Under the pieces are notes generated by a model. It worked only from the letters and a program-made list of their open reading frames with translations, searched no databases and had not been told where the DNA came from. The position numbers were made by a program, and so were the translations under genes. Positions 10,797 to 21,149 of a stretch of DNA of 64,000 nucleotides are shown here, in pieces. This DNA comes from Cordilura impudica (lineage: Eukaryota; Arthropoda; Insecta; Diptera; Scathophagidae): positions 11,027,400 to 11,091,399 of the forward strand of contig OY821518.1 of assembly GCA_963682025.1 (NCBI GenBank), read 5' to 3'. The stretch's first letter is position 1, and the number at the start of each line of letters is the position of its first letter.

Positions 10797-12440
10797 AATA
10801 ATTTCTCATACATTTTTTTGTCACTACTTTTTTGTTGTTAAAAATTTTAGTTCAAACTTGTCTCAATTTTACATTTGTTTTTTTTTTTTAATAATTTTGT
10901 GAAGTGTAAATTTCGACTTTTACTTATTTTTACTGATCCCATCCTTTATCTTTAAGGATTAAATAACATGTAGACATGCACAAGAGGACAACAAAATGAA
11001 AACAAAAGTTTGACACTTTTATGTATGCAAATACAAACACACTGACATACCCAAAATGGCCTGGTGTTCATAAATGTCACTCAGGTGACTTAAAACACAT
11101 GTGACAATGTCTTTACGATAGAATAAATTTAATATACAAAACGTTTATTCAGACGCGCCCCCTTTTAATAACTTGACTTAAATGTCAATCAAAAAATAAA
11201 ATAATTACTTGGAATTAACATGAAACATCAGCATCATCAGCTACAACAACAACATACAACAACTTTGAGTCAGCCAACATCCTCAAAATAATTATTTAAA
11301 TGTTTGGAAATACTTTTGCACTACCAAAACCAAGAACAAAAAAAAAAAAAGATATATAAAAACATTTTCATATGGTTTCAAATTTGGTTTGGAAAAAACA
11401 AAACAAAAAACTTTACACTGTGATTGAATTCCTTTCGAAATATAAAACGAGCTATAAAATATGAGCCATCACATTCCACATTACAATAACTAGAAGTAGA
11501 ATCTTTCGGTCATTTACTAGTGGAGGGATAGTAAGGTGGCATATATATCTTTACTTTTGCAAACAATCACGAGTGATTAGTTGAAGGATATAAAGTTGAG
11601 AACAAGTGGAATATTAAGGTGGATGGAACAAAAAAAGAAATATGATTATTTAAAGGGGTAATAAAAAAAATCTTTCAAGCTCCACCTTAAATTACGTGAT
11701 TTCCTTAAAATTTTGTAAATTTCATAAAAAAAAAGGTTTTTCGAAAATGAAATTCAAGTTCACCCTAATAACAGCGGAGGCAAATGAGTGATAGCTAAAC
11801 ATCTACAGCATGATAGACGTTGAACGAATGTGAAGTTCAACACCCTAAACCCAACTCGATGTTGAATTTTTCGTACATGTGGTTGTCTGGCCGAGGTATT
11901 ATCTCATCAAATGACTAACGATGCGTTAATTTCCATAATGGGGTATCTGGTATTTAGACAACTTTACATCAACATCATCAACAGAGGCAACAAAAACAAC
12001 TTCAACTTAAAATATATTTTAGTATATAGAGTCAAGTATTTTGCAAGCTAAAAAGTCAAATTGAAATTGCTGAAGCGAATTTTAAGTTACTATTATTTTC
12101 ACACCCCCTCCCTACTGCTGCTAGACTTTGGTTATTCTGTACGACTAACAACGAAACGAACAACTACTAACTGCCTTGACTGACTTTGTCCAAATCAATA
12201 GCAAAAAAAAAAAAAAAAAATTACTCTACGATAGTCAACAACTCACAGAGAGACAGACAGACAGACATACATACACATGGCTGCCATATTATAGAGGAAA
12301 GTAAAAACAACAAAAGCAATATATATCATCTATCTTTTACTGCATTCTTAGTAGCTTTTGCAGTAAATTGATTAAATTAGTTTCCTGTATAAGAGTTCGA
12401 GACAATTGAGCAGAGTCGTGTAGTTGATCAATTGAGGAAA
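10797..12440. other. Mixed-composition intergenic DNA, no gene seen
   Basis: Less repetitive sequence with CAA/CAT-rich patches (about 11230-11280) and poly-A runs. No convincing open frame or repeat was recognised. It could be host intergenic or intronic DNA. Confidence 0.55.
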
Positions 12441-12720
12441 TCTTGTTATACCCTCCACACCACTGTGCAGAGGGTATATATCAGTTTGGGCATTTCATTT
12501 GTAACATTTCGAAAAATGCGATTGCCACATCATAAAGTATATGTATTCTTGATTTCTATAACTACTCCAGGCCATAGAACGATATCCGTCTGTCCGTCTG
12601 TCTGTTGAAATCACGTTTATGCACAAAATAAACCGTTTGTTTGGCTATAGTTAAAAAAATACTGTTTGCCACTGCTTCGAGCTGGTCGCTGTAGATAATG
12701 GGGTAAACCGGGCATCTTAG
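12441..12720 (+). mobile_element. mini-me/DINE-1-like repeat (second subtype)
   Basis: Begins TTGTTATACCCTCCACACCA with TGTGCAGAGGGTATA, then ATAAAGTATATGTATTCTTG, then CCGTCTGTCCGTCTGTCTG near 12588-12605. That order (TTGTTATACCC...GAGGGTATA, CATAAAGTATAT, GTCY tract) is the classic mini-me/DINE-1 core in flies. It differs in sequence from the five-copy subtype found elsewhere in this window. The 3' boundary is uncertain. Confidence 0.7.
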
Positions 12721-13004
12721 GGCCAAGATATGTCTAAAAATATGACGACACCTTTAAAAAAATTTAAATAATTCAGTGTGTTTTTTGTAATAGTATAATA
12801 CTAAGTTTATCAAATAGATTTTTGCAGTAAGTCCAGATATTAATGTGAACGCAAAACCCTGGTGGAGATATCAAATCTTCTGCATAGCCGAATTTAAAAC
12901 ATTTGTTTTACGATAATTCTTGCAAACAAAAAGGATCTCTTTAGATCGAAAACAGATCTCTAAGCAAAAACGAAGCCTTTAAGCCTCAAATTATTTAATT
13001 AGTA

Positions 13005-13374
13005 CTAGCAGATTTCAGCCCTCGAAATTCGAGTGCAAATTCTAAGAAATTTTATTTTTTCATTAAATAAAGACCCTAAAGGTATGCTATAGCCAATTCA
13101 CAAGTCAACATAAAAAACACACTTATTTTTATTACAAACACATTAACAAATTTACTAAACACACACATAGCATTGTATAATTTTATGTATGTGTTAGTAG
13201 CAACTTTAAATACAATTTACTCAAAAAAAAAGGAAAAAATTTAAAAATCTGTAAATCTGCAAAACGGCTGAAAAGAAATACCTTTCAAATAATATACGTT
13301 TGGTCAAAAACGGGATAAAATGGCAGAACAAAATACCGGTCACAAGAAATCGCCTAGTCTATTAATATTATGGA
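13005..13374 (-). mobile_element. Small non-autonomous Helitron
   Basis: Read on the minus strand it starts TCCATAATATTAATAG followed by (G)AC TAGGCGATTTCTTGTG, and ends with a hairpin (CTCGAA/TTTCGAG), about 10 nt, and CTGCTAG. It is flanked by A before TC and T after CTAG, the Helitron insertion rule, with no target duplication. Length 370 bp, no coding capacity. Other copies: 18402-18746, 43125-43508, 43509-44051, 50373-50736, 54652-55027. Confidence 0.8.
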
Positions 13375-13575
13375 TTATAGATACCCATGTAAAATGTAGA
13401 ATAAAAAGTAATGATGTATGCTTATTAAAAAATAAAAAATATCACTCATACGTTTACATCTCAAATGGCTAATTCCATAGTGACAGACATGACATTCAGT
13501 GATCTTTCTAATCCAGTATTATACAATAAAAGTTTTTTATTGTTCATAAAAATGTACAAAATTTTGCAGAAGGAC

Positions 13576-13578
13576 CTG
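13576..13578. other. Left target duplication (CTG) of the Harbinger element
   Basis: CTG lies directly before GGCCCTATTCC; the same CTG (17360-17362) directly follows GGAATAGGGCC. A 3-bp duplication is typical of PIF/Harbinger. Confidence 0.7.
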
Positions 13579-13890
13579 GGCCCTATTCCACAAAACAACT
13601 TATCAACTTTTCACTTTGCACTTATCAAATTTTTCGTCAATTTGCAAAACTTTATGTTCCAAGGAACTATAACAATTGATAAGTGATAAGTTGAAATTGA
13701 TAAGTGTATTTTTCAAAGCTTTTAAATTTTTTTATTCTCTTTCCAATTTCTGTTCCACGTGCGTTCTCTTTTGCAAAGTGCAAAGTTAATATTGAAAAGT
13801 GTAATTTGCAAAGACTTTGCAAATAATTATGCTGTTTCGTTCCACAAAAGCTGTTTTGCAAAGCAAATTTTGATAAGTTTGTCAAAAATT
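13579..13890. repeat. Left inverted repeat and subterminal region of Harbinger element
   Basis: The outer 50 bp pairs with 17309-17359. Inside, GATAAGTGATAAGTTG, TTGCAAAGACTTTGCAAA and GCAAAGCAAA recur in both orientations, giving a cluster of possible binding sites. Confidence 0.7.
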
Positions 13891-13900
13891 TGCAAGGTAA

Positions 13901-15007
13901 ATGACCGCTTTACAAATTCATATTGTTATAACTAGCGAAGCTTTAAAAATGTTAAGACGTGAGTTTTTGTTCGACGTTAGTGAAGACGCGGTTATAACAA
14001 GAAATTATAGAGACCGAATTAATTTTTCGGGACTACAAAACTTTAGTTTTAAAGTGTGCTTCCGTTTAAATCAAATCCAAGTTGATTTTATTTTAAATAA
14101 AATTGGAGAAAAGTAGAGCACAATACACAGCGCAGTCATGCTTTGTCGACTAAAAATCAACTGCTTGCATTGGCTCGGAAATGGTTGCCAGTACCTGGAG
14201 TTGCAGCTATGCATGGTGTTGCAAAATCAACAGTTTGCAGAACCATCCATAGAGTTGTCGACGTTATAATAGACGTTTTATTTCAAAACACAGTGCGGTA
14301 GCCCGATGACGTCAGTGGTATTTCTGAAAAGTTTGTTATGATGGGTGGATTCCCTTGTGTGTGTGGTTGCGTGGATGGCACAATCATTAAAATTGATGTG
14401 CCTACATTACACGAGGAAGGATATGTCGACCGGCATGGAAACCACTCATTGAATATAATGATGATATTCGGGCCAGACTACACATGTTACAGTGTAAATG
14501 CAAGGTGGCCGGGCAGCGTTCATGACTCAATTGTGTTACGGAATTCGGCTGTAAGTCAAAGATTTGACAATGGATGGAGACCATTTCCGGAAGCTGTTGT
14601 TTTGGGTGATAGTGGTTACGGACTGAAGAAGTGGTTGATACCACCACTGCGCCGAAATCCCGATAACCCTGCTGAAGAGACTTTCAATCGTTGCCACAAA
14701 AAAAAAAAAAACACGGCGCTTAATTGAAAACAGTTTTTGCATTCTTAAAGAAAGATTCCCGTGTCTAAATTATTTGCGACTGAGGCCTGAGTTTGCAAGC
14801 AAGGTAGTTATTGTTTGTGTCATCTTACACAATATTGCCTGTAGCATTGGAAGGAGTAGTGAAAACATGCAACCCACTGAAGTTACTGACAATGAAATCG
14901 AGGAATTGGATCTGGATAATGCTGAAGAAAAAAATGATGCCCTTAATAGTATGGATCATGCGAGTGGAATGGAAAGGCTTACTTCTCTGCTGCAATACTT
15001 TTCCTAA
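13901..15007 (+). pseudogene. HARBI1-like transposase, broken
   Basis: Transposases of this family cut and paste the element with a DDE nuclease. Here the N-terminal segment runs 13901-14116. A frameshift near 14113 is needed to continue into a stretch reading HGVAKSTVCRTIHRVV (helix-turn-helix type), and a TAG interrupts it at about 14299. The core follows, with GCVDGT (first Asp, 14374-14376), a WPGSVHDS motif, and VLGDSGYG (second Asp, 14608-14610). A poly-A run near 14699-14711 shifts the frame again before RRLIENSFCILKERF (Glu at 14726-14728) and the C-terminal VVCVILHNIA-type helix. The coding order is complete, so this is an aged full-length gene with at least three disabling changes. 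The family assignment is firm. Confidence 0.85.
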
Positions 15008-15039
15008 TGCCAACTATTTGTTTTAAAATAAAATTGGTT

Positions 15040-16190
15040 TTTTGGTTATTACATTTTTCAACTGCAAAAGCGTTGTTTCTTTTGGAGGTATTTTTGGGGT
15101 TTGAGATTATGATCTCAGAGAATAAATAACTCTATACAACAAAAAAAAAAAAACAAAGACAACTAATATTTTTTTTTCATGTGTTATGGTCCTCTAACAA
15201 CAAAAACAGTCGAAATTTAAAATTCGTTGAAGTTTTTTTTTAAAAAATTTTGTTTCTAAAATTTGGGATTTTTGAAGAGGTTGGTGCACCGATTTTATCA
15301 TAACTTGAGAATAACTACAGCAATTTTGTTAAAAAAAATATCAAAAAATTCTCTATTAAATTACCTCTGAGTTACACTAATATAATTTTTTTATATTCGT
15401 GACAGTTTCGGAGGTATTGAGGATGAAATGATGAAAAATAGTTTTTTTTGCGCAAAATTGAAATATTTTGATTTTTTATTTTAAAAATTCATAAAAAAAA
15501 ACTTATCCAACGAATTTTAAATTATCCACAAATTTGGATAACTATTTAAATCGACTTTCGCCAATAGAATTTTTGTTAACTTCAATCCATAGTTTGTATT
15601 CAGTGCTGTATCCCAATATTGTTTTGTGATATAACTCAATTGGATTTGAATTTTTTCTGTTTCAGATGATCTAAATTTACACTCTTATAATATATTGGTT
15701 ATCGGTTTTTTCACCCGGTTTAATGTGTTTTGTATTGAAAATTTTGGCTATCGACTTTTTAATTCATTAAAAACTTTTGTACTTGTTTACATTCTTCTAT
15801 TTCAAAATGTTTTGTTATACTCTCGTATTACACTTGGAGAAATTAAGACATATCAATACCATTAAAATTAAAATTATATATTCAAAAATAATGAAAAAAA
15901 AATCACAGAAAAAAGATGCTAAAAGCAAATTTTTATTAATAAAAGATGCTAAGTTAGCATCTGGCATCTTTTAATAAATTTTATATGCTAAGCGACAAAA
16001 AAGTTGCTAAATCTAGCAACTAAAATGCTAAAATGGTAACACTGGTAATATAAGAAGTAAAAATATGGAATTCACTTATTGTTTATTAAAAAAAAAAGAA
16101 AATTACAAAATAAAATTAACAAATAATACTAAATACGAGAATAGTAATATGCAAAAATAATAATAAATAAAACTAATAACACATAAAAAA
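15040..16190. other. Noncoding interior of the Harbinger element
   Basis: AT-rich sequence between the two element genes. No protein-like frame was seen. AAAAGATGCTAA words recur around 15915-15975. Confidence 0.5.
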
Positions 16191-16191
16191 C

Positions 16192-16642
16192 TTAAAACTC
16201 CTCAACCAACCCACTTCTCGACATTTGCGAAATATTTGCAGTTTCTGCCGCTGCAATTTCCTGAGTTACGGCAGAGGGTGGAAGTTGGAGCTCCCTCTCC
16301 AATTTCAGGCATTGAAGTTTCCTGTAATAAACTTCAACCTGCAGGAGCTCCAGCCGATATTTCTTATCTCTATCCAAAGTTTCGCTTGAAAACTTGGTAG
16401 AGCTCTTCCTCTTCTTTGGGTTTGGAATTGGGTGGACAGGTGTTTCCTCTGTCATCAATATTATGGAATCACACTCAGCTAATGGTAGATTTCCCGAATT
16501 CCCATAGCTTTCTGGCAAATTCAGTCCATCCAGCACAGCTGAGTCTGATTCCAGAATATCGAGGATGACCAAGTCAGCTTCATCCATAACGCTCTCCTTC
16601 CCACACTGCGGACCCAGTTTTTCGGGCGTTATCCATTTTACT
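16192..16642 (-). pseudogene. Harbinger accessory DNA-binding protein, C-terminal exon
   Basis: Minus-strand frame of about 150 residues. It begins after a good splice acceptor (TTAATTTGCAG at 16643-16653), so the preceding exon is missing or unrecognised. An acidic region (DEADLVILDILESD) is followed by a basic patch NPKKRKSSTKF and a coiled-coil-like segment RLELLQVEVYYRKLQCLKLE, and it ends in EEF. Harbinger elements encode a second Myb/SANT- or MADF-like protein with this C-terminal leucine-rich tail; the DNA-binding domain itself is not visible. Inferred role: partner that brings the transposase to the ends. It is open to the stop, but probably non-functional without its N-terminus. Confidence 0.6.
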
Positions 16643-17362
16643 CTGCAAATTAACAAAATTAAATTCACGGATAAATCTTCGCTTATTTTTAAAAATAATC
16701 ATAACAATGTTACATTGCGTTTGTATGTATGTATGCAAAAAGAAAAAAATTATTTGAGATGTAAATTATATTATTATATTAAAGTATATACAACTTGTTT
16801 AAAGCGTTCTTATATATATTAAAGATAGCATAAACAATGTTAGAATAAGACATTGAAACCGTTATGTTCAAAATGTAATAATGAAATTGAAACAAATTTT
16901 TTTTTGCAATTGTTGTTATAAGCTTGTTCAATTGTTACAATTAACATACTGTATATGTTTTGACTGTACACATAGCAAATAATTATATTTTACGGGATTG
17001 GGCTTTTTTCAGAACTTCCACCCAGGCAGCCTGTTTATCTAATTTATTAACCTTCAAAATGAAATGTAAACTTAAATATGTTCTCAATATTTACAATAAT
17101 TTCATAAAAAAAATACTTTATTGTTTTGGAAACTAGCAAATAAAATATCTTTTTTTTTTCTTTAATAACGTGTAACACTGCAAGTTTTTTTTTAAGTTTT
17201 ATTTTGCGGCTCAATTTAATAACTTCTATTTAACTTTTGCTCAGAGCACAGTGAGATTTGCAAAGTATATTGTGGAACAGAAACACTTATCACTTTGCCA
17301 AAAATGCCATTTGATAAGTGCAAAGTGAAAAGTTGATAAGTTTTTTGTGGAATAGGGCCCTG

Positions 17363-17839
17363 ACTAACATATTTACCATTTGAAAAAGTGAAAAAGTATT
17401 ATTGTTGTTAATAATTGGGGGGCAAATGGCGGTCGTGACAGACATGACAACAACCAGACATCGTTTTAGAGGATATTTGTAAAACACATGACAAATAAGA
17501 AACAGTTGTTTATATTAATATAAGAGCTAGTTTATTAATAAAGCATATAAAAATCATGAATTCTTAAATAGATTGTAGTAAAGAGAAGTATATTGTAATG
17601 TGACAGACATGACACTGCTTTTAGTTTCAAAATTACTTAACTACACTTTTCTTTTCTTACTGGAAAAATTGGGGGCTATAGAAATATTAAAAATACATAT
17701 AAGAAACTATTGTCGTAATGTCATGCCCTTTTCTTTGAAATGGTGCCAATAAAAATTATTTTCAGAAAAATTTTTAAATAGGACGTAAGGTTGACCTTTG
17801 CATAGAATTACCCTAATAAGTAATATTCTTCTAATAAAT
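17363..17839. other. AT-rich flank of the Harbinger element
   Basis: No gene. GTGACAGACATGACA occurs here twice (about 17434 and 17600) and once left of the element (about 13480), a small dispersed word that predates the insertion. Confidence 0.5.
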
Positions 17840-18140
17840 ACTATGCGTACGCTCTGAAGATATTATGTTATTCAAAAAATTTATTTAAAAATTGAAAAAA
17901 ATTATAATTTTCATACAGACAAGTTTTCATTCGATTTAATTAGTCCAATTAGATTTGCTAGAGCTATTTGCTGAAAAAACCACCAATGATTCTTGAGTTA
18001 CAGCTGAACACCAAAACAAACAAACTTCAAGATAAGGAAAGATATAAAAGGTTATAAAAATAAAGATTTGCCGGAGAAAGCCAAACCCTTTCGAGTTTGT
18101 ACCCCCCCCTAGACAATGACTACGCAAATGTTCCACAGTG
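17840..18140 (+). repeat. Dispersed repeat B, copy 1
   Basis: Shares ordered blocks with 19318-19640 and 50760-50990: TTATGTTATTCAAAAAATTT, CAGACAAGTTTTCAT, GATTTAATTAGTCCAA, GATTTGCTAGAGCTATTTGC, TGAGTTACAGCTGAA. No coding capacity was recognised. Copies 1 and 2 are direct repeats on either side of a Helitron and a minisatellite. Confidence 0.65.
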
Positions 18141-18401
18141 TTACCAGGGCGTATGAATAATTTAAATCAACAGCGCCAGCCATTAATTTATGACTTAATC
18201 TTAGTTTTAATGATGCAACCGTGAGTTAAATAAAAATCGAGAGTGATTGTGCTTGATCATGAGTAAAATTCAGTTAGCTTTCGGAGCGGGCGAAGGTGGA
18301 ACAAAAATATTCTTAAGTGATTGTGCGGGATTGTAATTGAAAAAAGCTTATTATTGTAACTCGAGTTAACGCGGATAATAATCTAAGCCATAAAAACAAA
18401 A

Positions 18402-18746
18402 TCTATAATATTAATAGGCTAGGCGATTTCTTGTGACCGATATTTTGTTCTACCGTTTTATCCCGCTTTTGACCAAACGTATATTATTTGAAAGATATTT
18501 CTTTTTAGCTGTTCACCAGATTTACAAATTTTTAAATTTTTTCCTTTATTTTGAGTAAATTGCATTTAAAGTTGCTACTAACACATACATAAAGTTATAC
18601 ATATGCTATGTGTGTTTGTTAATGAGTTTGTTATCTTCATTCACAATAATAATAAAACATAAAAGTGTTGGTTTGTGAATTGGCTAAGTCGAAAAATTAA
18701 GCTGCCTAGCAATTGCAGTCGAATTTCGAGCGCTGGAATCTGCTAG
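18402..18746 (+). mobile_element. Small non-autonomous Helitron
   Basis: Starts TCTATAATATTAATAGGC directly after A and ends hairpin plus GGAATCTGCTAG directly before T; 345 bp. It carries the family core GGCGATTTCTTGTGACCGA, the microsatellite-like ACACATACATAAA block and the 3' hairpin (TCGAA/TTTCGA). No coding capacity. Confidence 0.8.
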
Positions 18747-18774
18747 TTTTTATTAAAACGCTTTCTTTCTTTAT

Positions 18775-19210
18775 GCATATGAGTTTTGATTCTCTCCGTG
18801 AATGTGCGTGACTTTGCGTGACTATTCTAAAATTAACCTTTGGTCACAACAAGTCTATGGACCAAGTTTAAGATTAATTGAATGTGGAAAAATGGGGCTT
18901 ATATCACTTCGTGAATGGGCGTAAATATACGACTATCTTTAGGTTAATATTTGGTGACAGCAATTCTGTGGACCAAGTTTCAGATCGAGTGCAAGTCTAT
19001 GGACAAAGTTTCAGGTCGACGGGATGAGGGGAAGTGAGATTTTAATCTCTTCGTGACTGTGCTTGACTATGCCTGACTGTGAGTGACTACCCCAAAATTA
19101 AGCTATAGTCACAATAAGACTATGCGCCAAGTTTCAGATCATTTCGCTGATGGGGAATGGTGTTGCCCCATGGCAAACAGACAGACAGACTGACAGAGAG
19201 TATGAGTTAA
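18775..19210 (+). repeat. Degenerate minisatellite with ACAG tract
   Basis: Imperfect tandem units built around CTATGGACCAAGTTTCAGAT and TTCGTGAATGTGCGTGACT, period about 110-130 bp, ending in ACAGACAGACAGACTGACAG. The structure is like the interiors of the minisatellite-bearing Helitron-type repeats at 53468-54650 and 59403-60118. No gene. Confidence 0.6.
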
Positions 19211-19317
19211 TAGAAAGAGTTTAAAAATGTTTGATGATGCGTGTTTGATTTATTATTAAAAATATCATTCATACGGCTACAACTCTTCTACTCCACTAAT
19301 AAATAATTATCATACGC

Positions 19318-19640
19318 CCTGATTATGTTATGTCATTCAAAAAATTTATTAAAAAAGGGGGCAAATGACAATTTTCGTGCAGATAAGTTTTCATACGATT
19401 AAATTAGTCCAACTTGATTTGCTATTTGCTGAAGAAAAAAAAAATTAAAAATCATTAATGGTTCTTGAGATAAAGCTGAAAATCTAAGCGAAAAAATTTG
19501 TAGATAAAAAACAGTATACAAAAAAAGGTTTGGTCTGAGAATGCCATATACTTGGTGGTTTTATAATACTGGTCTAGTGTTTGCATCCTGGCGTGGAATT
19601 TCTCATCCCCCAGAATGGTTGGTGCACTGTATAATTATTC
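19318..19640 (+). repeat. Dispersed repeat B, copy 2
   Basis: Same blocks as 17840-18140, continuing into CATCCCCCAGAATGGTTGGTGCACTGTA, which also matches 50960-50990 in altered form (CCCCCAGATTGGCTGTTGTACAGTA). Confidence 0.65.
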
Positions 19641-20644
19641 CCTTAATATTTTGATTTTAAAAGTTATATATTTTCAGGGTCTTTATAAATGTATATATAT
19701 ATATATATTTATTACCAGCAGTATACCAGTTACGTTGTTAGCGTAATTATTATGTTAATTATTTAAGCCATTATGATACTTAAAATCAATAAGAAATTTA
19801 GTGTGAGTAACAATACGTTGGAAACTTTTAACAATAAATATTTTTGACGACTTGGACTCTTTTATTAATTTACACATTTGTATATTTTATTTATTTAACA
19901 AAGAAGAAATATTAACATAACTTCAGAAACAATTAATATTTTTATGCTGTTGACGAAACAATGGAAACCTCTACTATACAATAACACTGTGGAATAAAAC
20001 GGTGGTCATGACCTTGGAGGGTGGATGATTCCTATACTGAATGATTGTATTAATTTATTTCAGTAAAACTTCCGAAGCGTTTAGCCGTTTTATGGCGATT
20101 TAAATATATAATTTTCTAGTCAACACTATTCGGCAACAGTATACTAATTCCAGTTCATACGTTCTTCAGCAAGATTAATGCTTTTATGGCTTTATTCATA
20201 AAATATTTCCCACCAATATTCTTTTGCCTACGACCATCACTATAATCATTTATTATTCTGGTTTGGTTCGTAAAACTTTATATTTGGCATTATTTTATAT
20301 TAATTGAAAGAAACCACCGGAATCTATAAATATTTATAAGAAATTTAAAAGTTTCCACTGTTTTGGCATCACTAAAAAAATATTTCTTTTGCGTTTATCT
20401 ATTTTTTTTTATTGTATATTTTTTAACAAATGTGTTATCTTCCAATATAGAAAACACAGTAGTGATTTCGTAAAAATATACATAATTTTATTACTATGCG
20501 CGAAATTACTAAAAACAAAATTGGCAAATTTTGAATTTTGTAAAATTTTCCGATGTATTGCCACCTACAATATTTAAGTATCACTTTTTAATTCATAATA
20601 TTCGAAAATTATTCAAAAATAATATTATTTGTAATATCGATGGC
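19641..20644. other. AT-rich intergenic DNA, no gene seen
   Basis: AT-rich sequence with a short (TA)n tract near 19693-19710. No convincing frame, RNA gene or terminal repeat. Confidence 0.55.
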
Positions 20645-21080
20645 TTAGTTTTGAAAGGATATAACTCAAGCCGTAGGACAAACGCTATTGAAATTGGTGA
20701 AAATGGGTACATGTTCAGAGCTAGTCCCCATTCAGATTACCCCTATGATATCGACTCAACTTCCCATAAGATCCAAATTATCGAATAGATCTATGGCGAG
20801 TTGGGTTTGTGCGTGCTTATTGCATCCATTAATCAGTAGACCAAAAATAAACCCTATAAAAAACAAAACTATTGAACAGATTTTTCTCAAAATCGGTTTG
20901 TATATGTTGCTGCAAAATATAAGTGAATTTACCACATATGGTTAGGATCGGTCCTATTTTCGACGTAGATTTGGTTTATGATTTTTTTAAACCCAATTAG
21001 TTGCACCTAAGACTAATTATCTAAACGCATTGTGTAGGGTATTGGTCTAGACCGACTATCATTTTCTTATTTGGTTTCTT
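20645..21080 (+). mobile_element. DINE-1-like element, 5'-truncated and old
   Basis: Begins within the element (AACGCTATTGAAATTGGTGA), runs through CCCCTATGATATCGACTCAA and ends GTGTAGGGTATTGGTCTAGACCGACTATC, ATTTTCTTATTTGG. Half of the 24-nt palindrome is lost and substitutions are frequent compared with the full copies, so this is an older insertion. Confidence 0.7.
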
Positions 21081-21149
21081 AAGAAAATATACTTTCAAAG
21101 GAAAATTTACCAGTTGAAAAGTCTCAGCTTTTAAATTTTTTTTGGAAGG

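Larger units (their letters stand above)
13579..17359 (+). mobile_element. PIF/Harbinger-type DNA transposon, full length, inactive
   Basis: 3,781 bp between terminal inverted repeats beginning GGCCCTATTCCACAAAA and continuing CTTATCAACTTTTCACTTTG at both ends, with CTG duplicated outside. Subterminal regions are dense in TTGCAAAG and GATAAGTG words, probable transposase binding sites. It carries the two genes expected of Harbinger: a broken transposase on + (13901-15007) and part of a DNA-binding accessory protein on - (16192-16642). About 1.1 kb between them (15040-16190) is noncoding. Confidence 0.85.
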
